This document shows, one piece after another, positions 60,241 through 64,000 of a DNA stretch of 64,000 nucleotides. Numbering within the stretch: the first letter of the stretch is position 1; every line of letters begins with the position of its first letter. Below the pieces are notes generated by a model. It saw nothing but the letters and a program-made list of their open reading frames with translations. It searched no databases and was not told the DNA's origin. Source of the stretch: Streptomyces sp. HSG2 (lineage in GTDB: Bacteria > Actinomycetota > Actinomycetes > Streptomycetales > Streptomycetaceae); the NCBI RefSeq assembly GCF_016598575.1, contig NZ_CP066801.1, positions 3,038,001 to 3,102,000 of the forward strand, in the 5' to 3' direction. Both the position numbers and the translations under genes were made by a program.

Positions 60241-60256
60241 TCATATGAGCATATGA
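60241..60256. promoter_or_regulatory. AT-rich inverted repeat between galU and the cyclo-ligase gene
   Basis: TCATATG-AG-CATATGA is a perfect 7-bp dyad in an otherwise GC-rich divergent promoter gap. It may be a promoter element or regulator site for either gene. Confidence 0.45.
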
Positions 60257-60275
60257 AGGAGATGACGGATCGAAC

Positions 60276-60914
60276 ATGACCGACGTCGAACCCCCGGCCG
60301 AGCCCGACAAGCGGGCCCTGCGCCGCGGCATCCTGGCCGCCCGCTCCCTACTGACCCCGGATGACCTGCGGGAAGCGGACCGGTCTCTGGCCGAGCGGGC
60401 ACTGTCTTCACCGCGCATCGCACAGGCCCGCACGGTGGCGGCCTACGTGTCGATGGGCGCAGAGCCCGGGACTCGCGCTCTGCTCGACGCGCTGCGCACG
60501 CGGGGGAAGCGCGTGCTGCTGCCCGTGCTGCTGCCCGACGGCGACCTGGACTGGGGGTCCTACGACGGACCCGGCTCTCTCGCGACCGTGCGGCACGGCG
60601 CCCGGATGGCGCTCCTGGAGCCCGTCGCGCCCCGCCTCGGCGTCGAGGCGGTGGCCGCCGCCGATGTGGTCCTGCTTCCGGGACTGGCGGTCGATCGCCG
60701 GGGGGTGCGTCTGGGGCGCGGGGGAGGGTCGTACGACCGGGTGCTGGCCCGGCTCGACCGGGCCGGGGCCCGGCCCGCCGCGATGGTGTGCCTGTACGAC
60801 GACGAGGTCCTGCCCCGGGTGCCCGACCGGCCGCACGACCGGCCGGTGGACGCCGCCGTCACACCGTCCGGTGTTCGCATGTTCCCTCGGAGCCCGGGAG
60901 TTTCGACGCCTTGA
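60276..60914 (+). CDS. 5-formyltetrahydrofolate cyclo-ligase
   Basis: A 212-residue enzyme converting 5-formyl-THF to 5,10-methenyl-THF with ATP. The family opening KRALRRGILAARSLL and the signature GLAVDRRGVRLGRGGGSYDR are clear. GAAGGAGATG lies upstream. It diverges from galU, a common Streptomyces order. Confidence 0.95.
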   Translation: MTDVEPPAEPDKRALRRGILAARSLLTPDDLREADRSLAERALSSPRIAQARTVAAYVSMGAEPGTRALLDALRTRGKRVLLPVLLPDGDLDWGSYDGPGSLATVRHGARMALLEPVAPRLGVEAVAAADVVLLPGLAVDRRGVRLGRGGGSYDRVLARLDRAGARPAAMVCLYDDEVLPRVPDRPHDRPVDAAVTPSGVRMFPRSPGVSTP

Positions 60915-61016
60915 GCGCCCGGGACCTCGCGGCGCCGGCGCGACGTCGCCTCGGCGGCCGGTCGTCCGTCGGGCCCGGGGTCGAGCGGTTCTCCGCCCCG
61001 GGTCCGGGCGCGACGC

Positions 61017-63896
61017 TCAGGGACGCAGGGTCAACGTGTCCACGGTGCCGGCCTCGACGGCCTTCTCGCCGAAGTCCCAGTCCAACAGCTCTCCCTCGGC
61101 CCACAGATCCGTCTGGTCCGTGTAGTGGGGGCTGTAGGCGTGCCCGGAGGCGCCCCCCAGGTTGATCCACTGTGACTTGTCGAAGTCCTCCAGGTTGACC
61201 ACCATGCGCATCGAGGGGACCCAGACGACGCCGTAGCCGCCGGCCGCGTTCCACCCGTTGGCGTTGACGGCCGCCTCGCCGCCGCTCAACTCCCACGGCC
61301 CCCGGTTCAGCACGTACTTCAGGAAGTCGGGGCCTTCCGCCCCCAGGGTCTGGTTCTCCAGGAACAGCCGGTGCAGCCGCCCCCAGCTCCAGGTGTCGAT
61401 GTCCTTGCCGAGCTTCGCGGTGAGTTCCCAGCGGGCGTCCACCATGGCCCGCGCGAACAGCCGGTCGCGGTCGCGGTCGGCGCCCGCCCGGGTGGTGGTG
61501 GCCGGCGTCGTCCACCAGTCGCTGTCCGGCTTCTCCAGCAGCGCTCGGACCACCTCGTACCAGCGGTCGCCGCCGTCCGGTTGTGCCTGGTCCGGGGCGC
61601 GCATGCCGCACTCGCGGACCTTCTGGGTCTCGTCCTCGGGTCGGGTGGTGCCCACCGGGTCGACCCGGAGGCACTGATTCTCCACCCGCAGTTCCCTGGG
61701 GAGCTTGTCGCCGAACGCGAGCTGGAGGACGTTGCGCCAGACGGCGTTGAAGTAGGCCGCCGCCGCCGAGTCCGCGGACTGGGTGTAGTCCCAGCCGTCC
61801 AGCAGCTTCTGCGCCTCGCGGACGCCTTCGTCCGCGACGTCTATCTTCTGCAGGTACGGGACGAGCAACTTGGCGATCTCGCTGCTGTTGTCCGTCTGCA
61901 TCTGGCGCATGTCGTCGGTGGAGACCTTGCCGCCGTCCTTGGTCTTCTGCTCGATCAGCGCCGCGATGCGCTGGCTGCGGCTGCCGTAGCCCCAGTCCGT
62001 GGTCAGGGTGTACGGGTAGTCCTCGTCGACCACGGCCTGGTTGGCGGCGACGATGTAGCCGCGCTCCGGGTTGTACTCGTAGGGAAGCTCGTCCTGTGGG
62101 ACGTACTGGCCGGTCCAGTGGTAGGCGGGGTCCCAGCCCGGGGCCGGCACCGAGCCGTCGTGGCCCTCCGCGCGCACCGGGATGCGGCCGGGGAGCGTGT
62201 AGCCGATGTTGTCCTCGCGGTCGGCGTAGACCAGGTTCTGCGAGGGGACCTCGAAGAGCGCCGCGGCCTCCCGGAAGTCCGCCCAGTTCTCGGCGCGGTC
62301 CACGGCGAAGACCGCGTCCATCGTGTTGCCCGGGTCCAGCGCGGTCCAGCGCAGGGCGATGCCGTAGCCGTCGCCCCGGTCGGGCGCGGAGGCGTCGACC
62401 GTCGCCTTGCGGCCCGCGGTCACCAACTCGTCGTCGCGGTCGGAGAGCAGCGGGCCGTTGTTGGTCTCACGGACCACGATCGTCTTCGAGGCGCCACCGG
62501 CGACCTCGATCGTCTCCTCGCGGGTCTCGAAGGGGACGACCTTGCCGTCGTACTGGTAGCCGTCGCCGGTGATCTTCTCCAGGTAGAGGTCGGTGACGTC
62601 GGCGCCCGAGTTGGTGAGGCCCCAGGCGATGTCCCGGTTGTGTCCGATCACCACGCCGGGCAGTCCGGCGAAGGTGTAGCCGGACACGTCGTACCGGCAG
62701 GTCTCGGAGACGGTCCGGCAGTGCAGGCCCATCTGGTACCAGACGGAGGGCAACGACGGCGACAGGTGCGGGTCGTTGGCCAGCAGGGGCTTCCCCGTGA
62801 TCGTGTGCCGACCGGCGATGACCCAGGAGTTGGAGCCGATGCCGTTGCCGTTGACGCCGACGGCGGTGGGCAGGTCGTCGAGGGTCGCCCCGAGCGCGGA
62901 CAGACCGCTTCGCAGCGCCGCGGTGGCCTCGTCGTCGCTCGTGGACGCCGCCCACGAGACGGTGCCGGCGTCACCCGCGGCCACCGTGCCCAAGCCCGTG
63001 TCGGTGCCCGTGGCGGTCTCCGCGCCGACCGGCGGCTGGACGCCCGTGCCCGCGTCCGGGCCCGTCCCCGCTACGGTGCCGGTGCCGTCTTCGCCGGAGT
63101 TCGCGTCGCCCCCGTCGAAGGTTCCGGTCGGTTCGTCGTACTCGCCATCCTGGACGATCGGCGTGTTCCGGTCGTACGGGTAAGTGGGGTACAGGTCCGC
63201 GATCTGCTGCGGACCGAGACGGCTGGTCATCAGAGCGCGATCGATCTCGTCCCGCATGTTGCCCCGAAGGTCCCAGGCCATGGCCTTGAGCCAGGCCACC
63301 GAGTCGACCGGGCTCCACGGTCGCGGCGCGTAGTCGTTGGTGAGGCCGAGCGCCGCGTACTCCAGGGAGATGTCCCGGCCTTCCTTGCCCTCCAGATAGG
63401 CGTTGACGCCCTTGGTGTAGGCCTGGAGGTGCGCCTTGGTCGACTCGGACAGCCGGTCGTCGTACTCCTCCTTGGCGACCCGGTGCCAGCCCAGGGTGCG
63501 CAGGAAGGCGTCGTTGTCCACCTGCCCCTCTCCGAACATCTCGGACAGCCGCCCGGCGGTGGCGTGCCGTCGCACGTCCATCTCGTAGAAGCGGTCCTGG
63601 GCCTGGACGTAGCCCTGCGCTAGGAACAGATCCGCGTCGGAAGAGGCGTAGATCTGCGGGACTCCGTGCGCGTCGCGCTTGACCTCGACGGGTCCGGAGA
63701 GACCCTCGATCGTGATCGAACCCGTCGTCTGCGGAAAGGAGGCGCGCACGGTGTCGACCGACCAGTAGCCGCCGAAGGCGAGTCCGCCGACGACGGCGAG
63801 CACCAGGGCGAGCCCGAACAGCCGGCCTCTGCGCCCCTTCTTCCTGCCGGACGTACCGGGCTGCTGACCCACGGAGTCGCTGTTGGTGGAGGGCAT
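61017..63896 (-). CDS. Penicillin acylase family protein (Ntn hydrolase)
   Basis: A 959-residue membrane-anchored Ntn hydrolase. After a basic start there is one membrane helix (GLALVLAVVGGLAFGGYW), then the alpha-subunit region with DLFLAQGYVQAQDRFYEMDV. A Gly/Thr/Asp-rich spacer (~270-320) precedes the autoprocessing site IG-SNSWVIAG, where Ser 355 becomes the new N-terminal nucleophile. Beta-subunit blocks such as NDPHLSPSLPSVWYQMGLHC and GHNRDIAWGLTNSGAD follow. Substrate unknown: beta-lactams, acyl-homoserine lactones and lipopeptide acyl groups are all seen in the family. ATG 63896 was chosen by homology; an earlier start adds 8 residues. Confidence 0.92.
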   Translation of the reverse strand: MPSTNSDSVGQQPGTSGRKKGRRGRLFGLALVLAVVGGLAFGGYWSVDTVRASFPQTTGSITIEGLSGPVEVKRDAHGVPQIYASSDADLFLAQGYVQAQDRFYEMDVRRHATAGRLSEMFGEGQVDNDAFLRTLGWHRVAKEEYDDRLSESTKAHLQAYTKGVNAYLEGKEGRDISLEYAALGLTNDYAPRPWSPVDSVAWLKAMAWDLRGNMRDEIDRALMTSRLGPQQIADLYPTYPYDRNTPIVQDGEYDEPTGTFDGGDANSGEDGTGTVAGTGPDAGTGVQPPVGAETATGTDTGLGTVAAGDAGTVSWAASTSDDEATAALRSGLSALGATLDDLPTAVGVNGNGIGSNSWVIAGRHTITGKPLLANDPHLSPSLPSVWYQMGLHCRTVSETCRYDVSGYTFAGLPGVVIGHNRDIAWGLTNSGADVTDLYLEKITGDGYQYDGKVVPFETREETIEVAGGASKTIVVRETNNGPLLSDRDDELVTAGRKATVDASAPDRGDGYGIALRWTALDPGNTMDAVFAVDRAENWADFREAAALFEVPSQNLVYADREDNIGYTLPGRIPVRAEGHDGSVPAPGWDPAYHWTGQYVPQDELPYEYNPERGYIVAANQAVVDEDYPYTLTTDWGYGSRSQRIAALIEQKTKDGGKVSTDDMRQMQTDNSSEIAKLLVPYLQKIDVADEGVREAQKLLDGWDYTQSADSAAAAYFNAVWRNVLQLAFGDKLPRELRVENQCLRVDPVGTTRPEDETQKVRECGMRAPDQAQPDGGDRWYEVVRALLEKPDSDWWTTPATTTRAGADRDRDRLFARAMVDARWELTAKLGKDIDTWSWGRLHRLFLENQTLGAEGPDFLKYVLNRGPWELSGGEAAVNANGWNAAGGYGVVWVPSMRMVVNLEDFDKSQWINLGGASGHAYSPHYTDQTDLWAEGELLDWDFGEKAVEAGTVDTLTLRP

Positions 63897-64000
63897 CGCT
63901 GTCCTTGCTGTCCTGAACACGAGCGGCAGAGGGCTGGCTGTGCTTCGTACGGAACGAACGCTGGAGCAACCATAGGCGCAGGGATCACGGGCGTTTGACG

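Noticed and set aside
1..64000. CRISPR arrays, NRPS/PKS modules, rRNA operons
   Set aside because: No regularly spaced direct repeats, no carrier or adenylation domain motifs and no rRNA sequence were seen on either strand.

Overview
The window is high-GC actinobacterial chromosome (third codon positions almost all G or C) and is best read as Streptomyces. Markers for this are F420 biosynthesis (FbiC), the divisome protein SepX, a complete conservon with a CYP157/CYP154 pair, a DUF397 gene next to a DUF5753 regulator, and a pSAM2-like integrative conjugative element.

Layout. 1-11.2 kb is ordinary chromosome: the 3' end of fbiC, a glutathione peroxidase, a Scr1-type regulator with its DUF397 partner, a GOLPH3-like protein, a D-Ala-D-Ala carboxypeptidase with a huge acidic cytoplasmic tail, a multi-pass membrane protein, a small hydrophobic peptide gene, and an L,D-transpeptidase-like protein without its catalytic Cys. 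At 11.4-12.2 kb two gene remnants collide at a probable rearrangement junction, followed by a nucleotidyltransferase.

12,446-28,520 is an actinomycete integrative and conjugative element (AICE) in the 3' end of tRNA-Arg(CCT), bounded by perfect 45-bp direct repeats. Its left 6 kb is cargo and insertion sequences (IS1634-type, IS701 remnant, IS3-type) around a modification-dependent restriction endonuclease. Its right 10 kb is the backbone: regulators, PP2C-like protein, FtsK-type DNA translocase, Spd-type spread genes, RepSA-type initiator, Xis and Int. A recurring TCTAG-N4-CTAGA operator precedes four transcription units.

29-33 kb has a HelD/HelR-like RNA polymerase-recycling ATPase with an extra C-terminal domain. 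34.3-39.7 kb is a class IV lanthipeptide cluster of the venezuelin type: synthetase LanL, precursor LanA with four core cysteines, ABC ATPase and permease. A hairpin lies between lanA and the transporter. Around it, and at 10.2 and 48.7 kb, are eight small genes (58-84 codons). They share a layout: a polar N-terminal part, in most a Leu-Arg-Glu-Asp-like motif, then an S/T-P step and a hydrophobic G/A-rich tail. This recurring set is the best candidate for an undescribed system.

41.5-47.6 kb is a conservon (cvnA-D) translationally coupled to CYP157 (no ExxR) and CYP154. 49-54.6 kb is a probable small island beside tRNA-Ala(CGC): a HipA-like kinase, a DUF262 protein, a DUF1963 protein and a decayed transposase-like gene. 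54.7-64 kb returns to housekeeping chromosome: sepX, an acetyltransferase, moaB-moaC-moeA, galU, 5-formyl-THF cyclo-ligase and a penicillin-acylase-family protein.
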